Below, piece by piece: positions 23,793-33,389 of a stretch of 64,000 bases of DNA; position 1 is the stretch's first letter; every line of letters begins with the position of its first letter. The notes beneath the pieces were generated by a model. That model was given only the letters and a program-made list of their open reading frames with translations. It searched no databases and was not told where the DNA came from. The stretch comes from Spirochaetaceae bacterium (GTDB lineage Bacteria; Myxococcota_A; UBA9160; UBA4427). The position numbers and the translations under genes were made by a program. Location: NCBI GenBank assembly GCA_020632655.1, contig JACKFD010000002.1, positions 372,001 to 436,000 on the forward strand, in the 5' to 3' direction.

Positions 23793-26708
23793 ATGAGCGA
23801 CGAGCGGGTGAGCGGCGGCGACGAGATGATCTTCGACGAGCGGACCGGCGAGGCGACGACGGAAGCGACGGCGAGCCGCGGCTCGGCCGCAGGTCGGAGC
23901 GAGACGCGCAAGTCGGGCAAGTCCCAGGCGACCGGAGCGGGCCTGACCGTTCGACGCCACTTCACGCGCCCCGGCGTCGATCCCTTCGACACCGTCGAGT
24001 GGGAGCTGCGCTCCGCGACGATCGCGAACGAGAAGGGCGAGACGGTCTTCGAGCAGACCGACGTCGAGATCCCCAAGCGCTGGAGCCAGCTCGCGACCAA
24101 CGTCGTCGTGTCGAAGTACTTCCGCGGCCACGTCGGCACCCCCGAACGTGAACGGAGCGTTCGCCAGCTGATCGGTCGCGTGGTCGGAAGGATCCGCGAG
24201 TGGGGCGAGGAGGGTGGCTACTTCGCGACCGAGGAGGACGCCCAGGCCTACGCAGACGAGCTGACCTACCTGTTGGTCCACCAGAAGATGGCCTTCAACA
24301 GCCCGGTCTGGTTCAACCTCGGCGTCGAGAACACGCCGCAGCAGGCGAGCGCGTGCTTCATCAACTCCGTCCAGGACACGATGGAGTCGATCATGGACCT
24401 CGCCAAGACCGAGGCCATGCTCTTCAAGGGCGGCTCCGGGACCGGCTCGAACCTCTCGACGATCCGTTCGTCGAAGGAGCTGCTCGCCGGGGGCGGGACG
24501 GCTTCCGGCCCCGTCTCGTTCATGCGCGGCTTCGATTCCTTCGCCGGCGTCGTGAAGTCCGGAGGCAAGACGCGCCGCGCTGCGAAGATGGTGATCCTGA
24601 ACGTCGACCATCCGGACGTCCTCGAGTTCGTCAACTGCAAGGCGGACGAGGAGAAGAAGGCCTGGGCACTGATCGAGGAGGGCTACGACGGCGGGTTCAA
24701 CGTGCCCGGCGGCGCCTACGACTCGGTCTTCTTCCAGAACGCCAACCACTCCGTGCGCGTGACGGACGACTTCATGGAGGCCGCCGGTGTCGGCGGCGCC
24801 TGGCAGACGAAGGCCGTCACGACGGGGGAGGCGGTGGAGACGCTGCGGGCCGACGCGATCCTGCGTCAGATGGCCGAGGCGGCGCACGTCTGCGGCGATC
24901 CCGGCATCCAGTACGACACGACGATCAACCGCTGGAACCCGGTCAAGAACTCGGGGCGCATCAACTCGAGCAATCCCTGCTCCGAGTACATGTTCCTCGA
25001 CGACACGGCGTGCAACCTCGCCAGCCTCAACCTGATGACCTTCCTCGACGCCGAGGGTGGGTTCCAGGTCGAGGACTACCGCCGGGCGGCGGCGCTCACG
25101 ATCCTCGGACAGGAGATCGTGGTCGACTTCGCCGACTACCCGACGCCGCAGATCGAACGCAACAGCCATCTCTACCGCCCGCTCGGCCTCGGCTACGCGA
25201 ACCTCGGCGCGCTGTTGATGGCCTTCGGCCTGCCCTACGACAGCGACCAGGGGCGGAACCTGGCCGGGGCGCTGACCTCGCTGATGTGCGGTGAGGCCTA
25301 CCGGATGAGCGCCGAGATCGCGGCCGCGATGGGTCCCTTCTCGCGCTACAAGGCGAACCGCAAGCCCTTCCTCGAGGTGATCGAGATGCATCGGGACGCC
25401 GCCTACGCCGTCCCGCCGTCGGGCGTGCCCAAGGACCTGATGAAGGCCTCGCGGCAGTCCTGGGACGAGGCCCTCGAGCTCGGCCAGGAGCACGGCTACA
25501 AGAACGGCCAGGTCACGGTGCTCGCGCCGACCGGCACGATCGCCTTCATGATGGACTGCGACACGACCGGCGTGGAGCCGGACATCGCGCTCGTCAAGTA
25601 CAAGAAGCTCGTCGGTGGCGGCTTCCTGAAGATCGTGAACAACACGGTCCCGATGGCGCTCGCCAAGCTCGGCTACACGCAGGAGGAGATCGACGCGATC
25701 ATCGCCTACGTGGACGAGAAGGAGACGATCGAGGGAGCGCCCGGCCTGCGCGACGAGCATCTGGCCGTCTTCGACTGCGCCTTCCGCGCCAAGAACGGCG
25801 TCCGCTCGATCCACTGGATGGGGCACATCCGTATGATGGGTGCCGTGCAGCCCTTCCTCTCGGGCGCGATCTCGAAGACCGTGAACATGCCCCGGGACGC
25901 GTCGGTCGAGGACGTGATGGAGGCGTACACGGAGGGCTGGAAGCTCGGTCTGAAGGCGCTCGCGGTCTACCGCGACGGCAGCAAGCGTACCCAGCCCCTG
26001 AATGCGGGTCGGGACGCCGATCAGGAAACGAGCAAGGCGAAGGGCAACCTCGTCGAGCTCGACCAGTACCGGCCGCGGCGGCGCAAGCTCGACGACGAGC
26101 GGGTCGCCTTCACGCACAAGTTCTCGATCGCCGGCCACGAGGGCTATCTCACGACGGGGCTCTACTCCGACGGTCAGCCCGGTGAGATCTTCCTCAAGAT
26201 GGCGAAGGAGGGCAGCACGGTCTCGGGCCTGATGGACACGATCGCGACGATGACCTCGATCGCGCTCCAGTACGGCGTGCCGCTCAAGGCGCTGGTCGAC
26301 AAGTTCAGCCACACGCGCTTCGAGCCCTCGGGCTTCACGAACAATCGGGAGATCCCGATCGCGAAGTCGATCACGGACTACGTGTTCCGGTACCTGGGCA
26401 ACCGCTACCTCGAGCTCGAGGAGACCGGTGACGTGTCCGACGAGACGGGCAACACGACGCCCATCTCGATCCAGCCGGCGGCCAGCGCCGAGCCCGGGCT
26501 GCACGCGGTGCCGCCGCCGCAGGCGGTGGGCGCCGTGGCGGGGGGCTCCGGGGACGCGACGACGGGTGGTGGCGGGAGTGCTCGCATGACGGCCAGCTTC
26601 GTGAACCAGGCGGACGCGCCGTCGTGCATGGACTGCGGCTCGATCATGATCCGCAACGGCGCTTGCTACAAGTGCCCGAATTGCGGGAGCACGAGCGGCT
26701 GCAGCTGA
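23793..26708 (+). CDS. nrdJ: Adenosylcobalamin-dependent (class II) ribonucleotide reductase
   Basis: 971 aa. Makes deoxynucleotides from ribonucleotides with a B12 cofactor, oxygen-independent. A 50-residue Ser/Gly-rich head is followed by the RNR barrel: AFNSPVWFNLGV, then CFINSVQDTMESI (first redox Cys), GSGTGSNLSTIRSS (phosphate-binding loop), SSNPCSEYMFLDDTACNLAS (the N-x-C-x-E radical site) and LAPTGTIAFMMDCDTTG. The last residues form a zinc-ribbon-like Cys cluster (CMDCGSIMIRNGACYKCPNC) and a terminal Cys that can shuttle electrons from thioredoxin. No intein. ATG 23793 chosen; GTG 23784 in the same frame is possible, as the Shine-Dalgarno (GGTGGGGG) is poor. Preceded by NrdR boxes and a long structured leader. 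Confidence 0.96.
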   Translation: MSDERVSGGDEMIFDERTGEATTEATASRGSAAGRSETRKSGKSQATGAGLTVRRHFTRPGVDPFDTVEWELRSATIANEKGETVFEQTDVEIPKRWSQLATNVVVSKYFRGHVGTPERERSVRQLIGRVVGRIREWGEEGGYFATEEDAQAYADELTYLLVHQKMAFNSPVWFNLGVENTPQQASACFINSVQDTMESIMDLAKTEAMLFKGGSGTGSNLSTIRSSKELLAGGGTASGPVSFMRGFDSFAGVVKSGGKTRRAAKMVILNVDHPDVLEFVNCKADEEKKAWALIEEGYDGGFNVPGGAYDSVFFQNANHSVRVTDDFMEAAGVGGAWQTKAVTTGEAVETLRADAILRQMAEAAHVCGDPGIQYDTTINRWNPVKNSGRINSSNPCSEYMFLDDTACNLASLNLMTFLDAEGGFQVEDYRRAAALTILGQEIVVDFADYPTPQIERNSHLYRPLGLGYANLGALLMAFGLPYDSDQGRNLAGALTSLMCGEAYRMSAEIAAAMGPFSRYKANRKPFLEVIEMHRDAAYAVPPSGVPKDLMKASRQSWDEALELGQEHGYKNGQVTVLAPTGTIAFMMDCDTTGVEPDIALVKYKKLVGGGFLKIVNNTVPMALAKLGYTQEEIDAIIAYVDEKETIEGAPGLRDEHLAVFDCAFRAKNGVRSIHWMGHIRMMGAVQPFLSGAISKTVNMPRDASVEDVMEAYTEGWKLGLKALAVYRDGSKRTQPLNAGRDADQETSKAKGNLVELDQYRPRRRKLDDERVAFTHKFSIAGHEGYLTTGLYSDGQPGEIFLKMAKEGSTVSGLMDTIATMTSIALQYGVPLKALVDKFSHTRFEPSGFTNNREIPIAKSITDYVFRYLGNRYLELEETGDVSDETGNTTPISIQPAASAEPGLHAVPPPQAVGAVAGGSGDATTGGGGSARMTASFVNQADAPSCMDCGSIMIRNGACYKCPNCGSTSGCS

Positions 26709-26764
26709 TGGCGTCGACGGCCGTCGCGCGCCAGGAGACGGGCTGCGATCGGCGCCGGTGTGGG

Positions 26765-27790
26765 ATGACGGGCCTTGCGGCGCGGTTCGCGTCGCTGCTC
26801 GCGACCCTCGCGCTCGCGACCGGGTGCATCACGATCGATCTCCTGGGCGGGGGCGGCGATGCGCCGCTCGCCGAGACCGTCGTGCGGGGTGTGGCGGGGC
26901 CGAAGATCCTGCTCCTCGACGTCGATGGTGTGATCGACGGCGCGCCGTCGCTTCCGGACACGCTGCTCGGGGCGAGCCCGCCGAGCACGGTGGCGCGGGT
27001 GCGCGAGGTGCTCGACCGGGCGCGCGAGGACGACGAGGTCCGTGCGGTCCTGCTTCGGATCGACAGTCCCGGCGGTACGGCCACGGCGAGCGAGCAGGTC
27101 TACACCGAGATCCTGCGCTTCCGCCGCGAGCGTGGCGTGCCCGTGGTCGCGCAGCTGCTCACGACCGCTGCCTCGGGCGGCTACTACGTCGCGATGGCCG
27201 CCGATACCGTGCAGGCCCATCCGACGACGGTCACGGGCTCGATCGGCGTGATCTTCACCAGCCTGAACATCGCCGGCCTGATGGAGCGCATCGGCATCGA
27301 GGACCAGACGATCACGGCGGGCGAGTTCAAGGACGCGGGCTCCCCCTTCCGGCGACTGACGTCCGACGAGCGCGAGCAGCTGCAGTCGATCGTCGACGAT
27401 CTGCACGACCGATTCCGCGAGGTCGTCGAGGCAGGGCGGCCGGCGCTCGGTGCAGAGCGGGTCCGACAGCTCGCGGACGGTCGCATCTACAGCGCGCGGC
27501 AGGCGCTCGAAAACGGCCTCGTCGACCGGATCGGAACCCTGGAGGACGCCGTCGCGGAGCTCGAGCGGCGCCTGGGCGTGACGGCTTCCCGGGTCGTCGC
27601 CTATCACCGGCCGCGCGAGTCCCGCCGGAACCTCTACACCCGCGCGCCGATTCGTGGCCTCGGCGCCCGCGTGGAGTGGCCCCTGGAGAGCGCCTTGGCC
27701 CCGGCCGGCATGACGAGCACGCTCGAGCGGATCCTGGCCCGCCCCGGCTTCCACTACCTCTGGTGGCCCGGTCTCGACGGGGCGCGCTGA
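26765..27790 (+). CDS. sppA: SppA-like signal peptide peptidase (S49), predicted lipoprotein
   Basis: 341 aa. The first 21 residues form a lipoprotein signal (LLATLALATGC, lipobox Cys21), so the enzyme would be anchored by lipid to the periplasmic face of a membrane. The S49 core has LLRIDSPGGTATAS, the lysine-containing TAASGGYYVAMAAD strand, and GSIGVIFTSLN with the nucleophile Ser, followed by FKDAGSPFRR with the candidate general-base Lys. It degrades cleaved signal peptides and small membrane peptides. It follows nrdJ by 56 bases; an earlier ATG overlapping the nrdJ stop (26708) would bury the lipobox, so ATG 26765 is preferred although its Shine-Dalgarno is poor. Confidence 0.88.
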   Translation: MTGLAARFASLLATLALATGCITIDLLGGGGDAPLAETVVRGVAGPKILLLDVDGVIDGAPSLPDTLLGASPPSTVARVREVLDRAREDDEVRAVLLRIDSPGGTATASEQVYTEILRFRRERGVPVVAQLLTTAASGGYYVAMAADTVQAHPTTVTGSIGVIFTSLNIAGLMERIGIEDQTITAGEFKDAGSPFRRLTSDEREQLQSIVDDLHDRFREVVEAGRPALGAERVRQLADGRIYSARQALENGLVDRIGTLEDAVAELERRLGVTASRVVAYHRPRESRRNLYTRAPIRGLGARVEWPLESALAPAGMTSTLERILARPGFHYLWWPGLDGAR

Positions 27791-27821
27791 GAGCGATCGA
27801 CGCCGATCGCGCGGCGCGGGG

Positions 27822-28358
27822 TCACTCGCCGTCGAGCGCTCGGTTCCGGACGAACATCGCCGACTGATCGCCCACGTAGACGAGCTCGCCGTCCTGTCGG
27901 AACTCGAAGTCGAAGCGGATGACCGCTCGCGACGGCCCCACCCGTGTCCGGGTCTCGCTCGAGACGAGAACGACGGGCGGGCCCAGGCGGGCGAGCCGCT
28001 TGAAGTCGGCTCGATGGATCCGATTGCCGAAGCCGGCCCAACCCTGGTCCCATCGGCAACCGTGGAAGAGCCAGGCGTGCAGGCACCCGAGTGCGCCCGT
28101 CACCATCACGAGCTCGGCGCCGGAGACGTGCGCCGGGTGGTTCGGGCTCACGCGCTGGGCGGCGGCGAAGGGCAGGGGGCGTTCCGTGTCGAGCAGGGCC
28201 TCGATCCGGCGCTCCGTGCGGTCGACCGAGGTGATCTCGTCGACGAGCACGGCCTCCTCGCGGTAGAGGAAGGTATCGAGGAAATGCTGGAGCTCGTCGG
28301 GCGGCAGCACGCCACGGCTGCGTTCGGCGAGATGTGATCGCTTCGGCTTCGCGTCCAT
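27822..28358 (-). CDS. Hot-dog fold protein, FabZ/acyl-dehydratase-like
   Basis: 178 aa. The region HPAHVSGAELVMVTGALGCLHAW corresponds to the H-x(4)-P/G central helix entrance of FabA/FabZ-type beta-hydroxyacyl thioester dehydratases, and the C-terminal strand VIRFDFEFRQDGELVYVGDQSAMF completes a hot-dog fold. The usual GHFPGHPVMPG signature is strongly altered, so enzymatic activity is uncertain; it may be a lipid-binding or thioesterase-type homologue. It is last in a minus-strand series (patatin, SMP-30-like lipoprotein, this gene), 22 bases after the lipoprotein stop, probably one operon. Confidence 0.65.
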   Translation of the reverse strand: MDAKPKRSHLAERSRGVLPPDELQHFLDTFLYREEAVLVDEITSVDRTERRIEALLDTERPLPFAAAQRVSPNHPAHVSGAELVMVTGALGCLHAWLFHGCRWDQGWAGFGNRIHRADFKRLARLGPPVVLVSSETRTRVGPSRAVIRFDFEFRQDGELVYVGDQSAMFVRNRALDGE

Positions 28359-28380
28359 CCGCTCGCCCCGGACGCCAGGC

Positions 28381-29520
28381 TCAGCGCGCCTGGCCGTCGG
28401 CGTCGAGCGCGACGCGCAGGATGCGGTCGCCCTTGAACGAGCCGACGAAGAGCTCCTGGCCGACCTGGAGCCCGACCGTTCCCGCACCCATCGGCGTGCC
28501 CTGACTCTCGTAGACCGGGCCGAGGGTCTGCATCGTCTCCGCGTCCACCGCCACGATCGCGAAGGGAATCGTGCAGGCGCCCCGCACGAGGGTCGTGCAG
28601 CCGGCGAAGTCGTTCGGGTCGAGACCTGCGAGAGACGCGACGAGCAGCCGCCGTCCGTCCGGTGCCCAGGTGACGTTGTCGGGCGACGGGACCGGCGCGC
28701 GTCCGAGCTCGCGCCCCGTTGCGACCTCGACCTTGCGGATCGAGCCGTCGCCGGAGGCGTTCATGTACACGAAGCGACCGTCGGGCGAGGCCTCGATCCC
28801 GTTCGGCATGATGCCTTCGGTGCCTTCGATCTTGCGGAAGCCCTCGGTAGGCGACCACGCGAAGGCATGACCCGTCGGCTGCGTCGGCATGCCGTGCTCG
28901 AAGTCGAGTGCCCCCGAGAGCGAGGCCATCTTCGTCGTATAGAGACGGCCGTCGGGCAGACCCACGACCTCGTTCAGCGACGCGTCGGGCGGAGCGGGCA
29001 CGCAGCCGCGCCAGGTCGCCCGCCAGTCCGCGCCTGCACCTTCGATCTCGAAGGACTCGATCGCCTCGCGTCCGCCGTGCTGGACGACCAGCAGCTGGAG
29101 GCGGCCGTCGTCGCGGCGCACCAGGTCGATGCCGTGGGCGTTGAAGTCGCGCGTCGGGGGCTCCGTGCAGGTCGGGTCGCCCCAGCCCGGCTCCGCGCCA
29201 CCCGGCGCCTCGCCGCCTCGGAAGAGGGATCGGCGCTCCTCGGTCGCGAGCACGAAGAGGACGAGCTGGCCGCGATGGTCGGCGGCGGACTGGCCGTACT
29301 CGCCGAGGATCAGGGCCTCGTCGCCGGGGAGGGCGACGATGTCCTCGGGATTGTGGAAGCCGCAGACGGGGCGCGCGGGACCCTTGGGATCGCACGCGAC
29401 GATCGTGCCGGGCGGGGGCGCGCTTCGGCAGCCGGATCCGACGAGGGCGCCGATCGCGGCGAGCCATGCCACGACGGGCCTTCGGAACGCGAGCCGACGG
29501 TTGGTCTGCGGCGAGGACAT
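28381..29520 (-). CDS. SMP-30/gluconolactonase-like beta-propeller lipoprotein
   Basis: 379 aa. N-terminal basic stretch, hydrophobic helix and lipobox (LAAIGALVGSGC) indicate a lipoprotein. The remainder has the blade pattern of SMP-30/arylesterase six-bladed propellers: FHNPEDIVALPGDEALILGE, FNAHGIDLVRRDDGR, LNEVVGLPDGRLYTTKM, MPNGIEASPDGRFVYMN, SPDNVTWAPDGRRLLVAS, each with the Glu/Asn metal ligands expected in this fold. Likely a periplasmic or surface lactonase or esterase. ATG 29520 is fixed by GGAGG 7 bases upstream. Confidence 0.8.
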   Translation of the reverse strand: MSSPQTNRRLAFRRPVVAWLAAIGALVGSGCRSAPPPGTIVACDPKGPARPVCGFHNPEDIVALPGDEALILGEYGQSAADHRGQLVLFVLATEERRSLFRGGEAPGGAEPGWGDPTCTEPPTRDFNAHGIDLVRRDDGRLQLLVVQHGGREAIESFEIEGAGADWRATWRGCVPAPPDASLNEVVGLPDGRLYTTKMASLSGALDFEHGMPTQPTGHAFAWSPTEGFRKIEGTEGIMPNGIEASPDGRFVYMNASGDGSIRKVEVATGRELGRAPVPSPDNVTWAPDGRRLLVASLAGLDPNDFAGCTTLVRGACTIPFAIVAVDAETMQTLGPVYESQGTPMGAGTVGLQVGQELFVGSFKGDRILRVALDADGQAR

Positions 29521-29646
29521 GGCAGCACCTCCGGATGGACGCAGAAGGCGCCCTTGACCCGAGACGTTTACGCCAGCGCGCGGCATCGCGGAAGGCCCCT
29601 CGTGGCTTCCCCTCGGACGGCCGGAGAGCCGGCCGCATCCGGCCAT

Positions 29647-30732
29647 CTACGCTTCGAAGGGAAGCACGGCCTCAGCCAGTCTTTGCGTCTCGATCAGCTC
29701 GTGGAGCTCGTCGGCGAGGACCCGGCACCGGTCGACGACGTCCTTCCAGCGACGGATCCGCTCGGCGGTTCCGAGCCTCAGGAAGTCGTTGCGGTCGGGT
29801 ACGCGTCCGCCGGGCAGCGCCGACACGAAGGCGTCCGAGGGAGCGATCATCAAGACGTCGTCCAGGTCTTCGAGGCGCGGGCGACGCCAGCGCAGCGGCT
29901 TGTCGAACCAGCCCGGCGTGATGCGATCGAAGAAGTGCGGAAAGAGCACGAGTCCGGGCCGACGGCGGAAGCGGAAGTCGAAGTGATAGTCGATGATGCC
30001 GCCGTCGAAGAGCGTTCCGGGCACCCCCGGCGTGTCTCGTACGCCAGCCATCACGAGTGGAATCGAGCCGCTCGCGAGCAGGGCGGGGCGCACGTTGGCG
30101 GGCTCGAGCGGAACGGTTCGCGTCACGAGGTCGACGAATCGGATGCTCGAGTCGGCGCTCGTGCCCGTCCCTCCCGGCGCGTGGAAGACCAGTCGCTCGA
30201 AGGAGGCCCCGATCCGGCCGCGCGAGATGAGGTTCCGGGCGGCGGCCCGACCCAGCTGGAGCTTGAAGGCGAGGCCCCGATCGTGTCCCCGATCCCGACG
30301 CAGCCGCGCGGCGACGAAATGGCTGCGAAGGAGGGGGTGGGACACGATCTCCGCGGCACCTGCATCGCCGAGGAGCGTCGTCAGGATGCGATCACTCTCG
30401 GCGGAGATCGCCTCCATGGAGGGCGATCCGGGTCCGTCGTAGGCCTGGTGGACGTAGCCCTGGGCGAAGCGCTCGAGGGCTCCGTGCGGATCGTGCTGGG
30501 CGAAGCAGGCGTGACGGAAGCTGCCGATGGAGGAGCCGAGGGTGTCGAGGGGCGTGGATCGGGGGAGGATCAAGCGGTCGACGAGCAGATCGTCGACATG
30601 ACGCAGCACGAGCCACTTCGGGCCGCCGGACGCCCCGACCAGCGTGCCGAAGAGGTCCGGATGGAAACCCTCGGCACGCAGTCGGTCCGCGGCGCGCGGG
30701 CCCGCGCGGAGGACGAGACGGCGCGTTGCCAT
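29647..30732 (-). CDS. Patatin-like phospholipase
   Basis: 361 aa. Patatin core: oxyanion/entry GTLVGASGGPKWLVLR, nucleophile elbow GSSIGSFRH with catalytic Ser, and the dyad Asp in LFDGGIIDYHFD. The oxyanion loop and elbow are separated by about 35 residues, as in many bacterial patatins. It has no signal peptide or barrel domain, so it is intracellular or released by other means; lipid acyl hydrolase activity is inferred from motifs. It starts 17 bases after the ETF-QO stop on the same strand, so they share a transcript; a link of membrane lipid turnover to respiration is speculative. Confidence 0.82.
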   Translation of the reverse strand: MATRRLVLRAGPRAADRLRAEGFHPDLFGTLVGASGGPKWLVLRHVDDLLVDRLILPRSTPLDTLGSSIGSFRHACFAQHDPHGALERFAQGYVHQAYDGPGSPSMEAISAESDRILTTLLGDAGAAEIVSHPLLRSHFVAARLRRDRGHDRGLAFKLQLGRAAARNLISRGRIGASFERLVFHAPGGTGTSADSSIRFVDLVTRTVPLEPANVRPALLASGSIPLVMAGVRDTPGVPGTLFDGGIIDYHFDFRFRRRPGLVLFPHFFDRITPGWFDKPLRWRRPRLEDLDDVLMIAPSDAFVSALPGGRVPDRNDFLRLGTAERIRRWKDVVDRCRVLADELHELIETQRLAEAVLPFEA

Positions 30733-30749
30733 GTGGGCCCGCCGGCCGA

Positions 30750-32450
30750 CTACATCTTCGTGTAGTCGGGGCCCTCTCCGCCCTGCGGCGTCGTCCAGGT
30801 GATGATCTGGTACGGGTCGGCGATGTCGCAGGTCTTGCAGTGCACGCAGTTCTCGTGGTGGATGAAGAGCTCCTTCTCGCCGGGCTTGCCCTGCACGTCC
30901 ACCATCTCGTAGACCGCCGCCGGACAGAACTTCTCGCACGGATTGCCGTAGTCCTGTCGGCAGGTGGTGGCGCAGACGTTCTTGTCCGCGACCTTGAGGT
31001 GCGGCGGCTGGTCGGCCTCGTGCTGCGTGCCGGAGAAGCCGACGAGATGCTCCTTCGAGAAGGTGAGCACGCCGTCGGGCTCGAAGGGCGGACGCGTCCG
31101 CTTCTCCTTCGGCAGCTCCCAGAGCTTCTTCATCAGCGAGTGCGAAGGCTCGGTCTTCAGGTTGTCGATCAGGCCACGGCCCTTCGTGAGCAGCATGATC
31201 GGCGCGTTGTGCATGCCGAAGATCGGCGAGATCTCGTTGCCGCCCGTGAAGTTCCGCGCCTCGAGGTGCTCCTCGTAGGCCCAGCTGTTGCGGAAGCGCT
31301 CGGCGTAGCCACCGAGGGTCTTCGAGGAGAAGTCCGCCGCCTTCAGGCCGTCGACGATCGTCTCCGCCGCGAGCATGCCGGACTTGATGGCCATGTGGAT
31401 GCCGGCCAGCTTCATGATGTTGAGCATGCCCGCCGAGTCGCCGACCAGCATCGCTCCGTTCGTGTAGAGCTTCGGCATCGCGTAGAGGCCGCCGGTCGGA
31501 ATGCACTTCGCGCCGTACCGGACGAGCTCCGCGCCGTCGAGCAGGTCTCGCATGAAGGGCGAGGCGGCCTTGAACTCCTGCGCGGCGCGATGCGGGTCGT
31601 TGTTCGGGTCCTCGCTCGAGAGCGGCGTCACGAAGCCGTAGGAGACGAGGTTGTCGGCCATGTCGTAGAGCCACATGCCGTTGATCTGGCCCAGGAAGTC
31701 CGGGAAGAGCGAGCCGTGGATCACACGCCCGGGCTGGTGCTTCTCCGGCTTGACCCGCCAGATCTCCTTGATGCCCGTCTCGTAGGTCTGGGGGTTCTTG
31801 CCGTGCATGTCGAAGCGGTCGAGCAGCTGCTTCGTGCACGATCCGCGGACGCCCTCACCGAAGACCGTGACGCCGGCGATGATGTCCATGCCGGGCTGGT
31901 AGTTGGCCTTGGGCTTGCCTTCCTTGTCGATGCCCATGTCGCCGGTTCGCACGCCGACGACGCGGTCGCCCTCGACGAGCACCTCGGCGGCAGCGAAGCC
32001 GGGATAGATCTCGATGCCCTTCTCCTCGCACTTGGCGGCGAGGAACTTCACGACGTCCGAGAGGGAGACGACGTGGTAGCCCTTCTTCTGGAAGAAGGGC
32101 GGCGTCGCGAAGGCCGGCAGCTTGACCGTGAAGTTGCGGAAGAACTGCCAGAAGTAGGCACGGTCGCAGGTCGCCTCGATCGGGAAGCCCTGCTCCTTGT
32201 AGTCGGGCATCAGCTCCTTGATCGCGCGCGGGTTCATGACGCCACCGGAGAGCTGGTGGTCGCCGACGCCAGCGGCCTTCTCGATCACGAGGATGACCGG
32301 GGGCTCGATCGGTGCCTCGCCGGTCTTCGCGCAGGCCGCGTTGTGGGCCTCGACCTGCTCCATCAGGTGGTACGCCGAGGCCAGCGTGGCGGGACCCGCT
32401 CCGACGAAGAGGACATCGACCTCCATGCTCTCGCGTTCGGGCTCGGACAT
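30750..32450 (-). CDS. Electron-transfer flavoprotein:ubiquinone oxidoreductase
   Basis: 566 aa, full length. Moves electrons from reduced ETF into the quinone pool. The N-terminal FAD motif is VLFVGAGPATLASAYHL; MLVGDSAGMLNIMKLAGIHM is the second FAD site; the amphipathic quinone-binding region lies between. The C-terminal ferredoxin-like domain holds the 4Fe-4S ligands: CATTCRQDYGNPCEKFCPAAVYE in the first half and HHENCVHCKTCDIADP in the second. It serves all ETF-linked acyl-CoA dehydrogenases, including the methylsuccinyl-CoA dehydrogenase-like enzyme here. ATG 32450 follows AAAGGA by 9 bases. No etfAB in the window. Confidence 0.95.
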   Translation of the reverse strand: MSEPERESMEVDVLFVGAGPATLASAYHLMEQVEAHNAACAKTGEAPIEPPVILVIEKAAGVGDHQLSGGVMNPRAIKELMPDYKEQGFPIEATCDRAYFWQFFRNFTVKLPAFATPPFFQKKGYHVVSLSDVVKFLAAKCEEKGIEIYPGFAAAEVLVEGDRVVGVRTGDMGIDKEGKPKANYQPGMDIIAGVTVFGEGVRGSCTKQLLDRFDMHGKNPQTYETGIKEIWRVKPEKHQPGRVIHGSLFPDFLGQINGMWLYDMADNLVSYGFVTPLSSEDPNNDPHRAAQEFKAASPFMRDLLDGAELVRYGAKCIPTGGLYAMPKLYTNGAMLVGDSAGMLNIMKLAGIHMAIKSGMLAAETIVDGLKAADFSSKTLGGYAERFRNSWAYEEHLEARNFTGGNEISPIFGMHNAPIMLLTKGRGLIDNLKTEPSHSLMKKLWELPKEKRTRPPFEPDGVLTFSKEHLVGFSGTQHEADQPPHLKVADKNVCATTCRQDYGNPCEKFCPAAVYEMVDVQGKPGEKELFIHHENCVHCKTCDIADPYQIITWTTPQGGEGPDYTKM

Positions 32451-32606
32451 CGCTGAATTTCCTTTCTACGGGCAGTACTTGCCGGATTTCGACCAGGCTC
32501 GTCGACGGCCCGGACAGTAGGAGACGGGCCGGCTCGGAACAACCGAAACGACGCGATCCGAGGCAGCGAAGGGTTGCAGGCCCCTCGGGAGCGAGCGGCG
32601 GCGGAC

Positions 32607-33389
32607 TCAGCCTCGGGTGGAGATCGCCTCGGCTCCGCTCCCGTCTCCCGAAGAACGACGAACGTGGCCGCGGGCGAGCAGGAGTGCGCCGCAGACGACG
32701 AGTGCGATCCCGATCCACTGCGCCTCGGAGAGGTCGAGTGCGACGCGCGCGTTCAGGCGCCAGTGCTCGATGACCGTGCGGCCGACGCCGTTCAACAACA
32801 GGTATTCGCCGAAGAGCGATGGACTCGACTTGCGTCGACGCCAGAGCCAGAGCGCCACCAGCGACAGCCACGCCGTCTCGTAGAGCATCGTCGGATGGAC
32901 GGGATGGTCGACGGGCGGCAGGCCCTGCGGAAATGCGACGCCCCAGGGCAGATCGGTCGCACGCCCGTAGTCGTCGCCGACCAGGAAGCAGCCGACCCGT
33001 CCGATCGCCTGCCCGACCGCAAGGGAGATGCAGACGGCGTTCGCGAAGGGCTCGATCCGGATGCCGAAGCGGAGACAGCCCAGCACGCCGGCCAGCGCAC
33101 CCCCCATCAGCCCGCCGTAGAAGACCATCCCGGCGCGCGAGAAGAGGAGCTCCCAGAAGGGCATCCCTTCTCGGACGGAGAAGTCGATCGCGTAGTAGAG
33201 CTTCGCGCCGAGTACGCCGCCCGCCATGATGAAGACGAGCATGTTCGCCGCGTCGTCTTCGTTCAATCCCTCCTCCCGCATGCGCGGGATGGCGATCCAG
33301 TACCCGACGAGGAAGGCAGTGGCCATCGCCGCGCCGAAGCTGCTGATCGGCCAGTCAGTGAAGGGGATCGTGAAGAGTTCCGGGTACAT
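32607..33389 (-). CDS. lgt: Prolipoprotein diacylglyceryl transferase
   Basis: 260 aa inner-membrane enzyme that lipidates the lipobox Cys of prolipoproteins, such as the SppA- and SMP-30-like lipoproteins nearby. About seven membrane helices; family signature GQAIGRVGCFLVGDDYGR with the essential Arg, the YGGLMGG loop, and HPTMLYETAW. Normal length. A Shine-Dalgarno-like GGCGAGG lies 6 bases before ATG 33389. It lies 156 bases upstream of ETF-QO, so probably a separate transcript. Confidence 0.94.
   Translation of the reverse strand: MYPELFTIPFTDWPISSFGAAMATAFLVGYWIAIPRMREEGLNEDDAANMLVFIMAGGVLGAKLYYAIDFSVREGMPFWELLFSRAGMVFYGGLMGGALAGVLGCLRFGIRIEPFANAVCISLAVGQAIGRVGCFLVGDDYGRATDLPWGVAFPQGLPPVDHPVHPTMLYETAWLSLVALWLWRRRKSSPSLFGEYLLLNGVGRTVIEHWRLNARVALDLSEAQWIGIALVVCGALLLARGHVRRSSGDGSGAEAISTRG

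Noticed and set aside
23520..26504. Long open frame on the minus strand across nrdJ (about 990 codons), and similar ones over the kinases (2285-5344), gor/barrel (12509-15154) and dop (46456-48594)
   Set aside because: Shadow frames produced by high third-position G+C of the real genes; their translations are Arg/Asp/Val-rich with no domain, start site or family resemblance.
29611..29640. GGCCGG/CCGGCC hairpin between the patatin and SMP-30-like genes as terminator
   Set aside because: No T-run on either strand; six-base G+C palindromes are frequent at this base composition.
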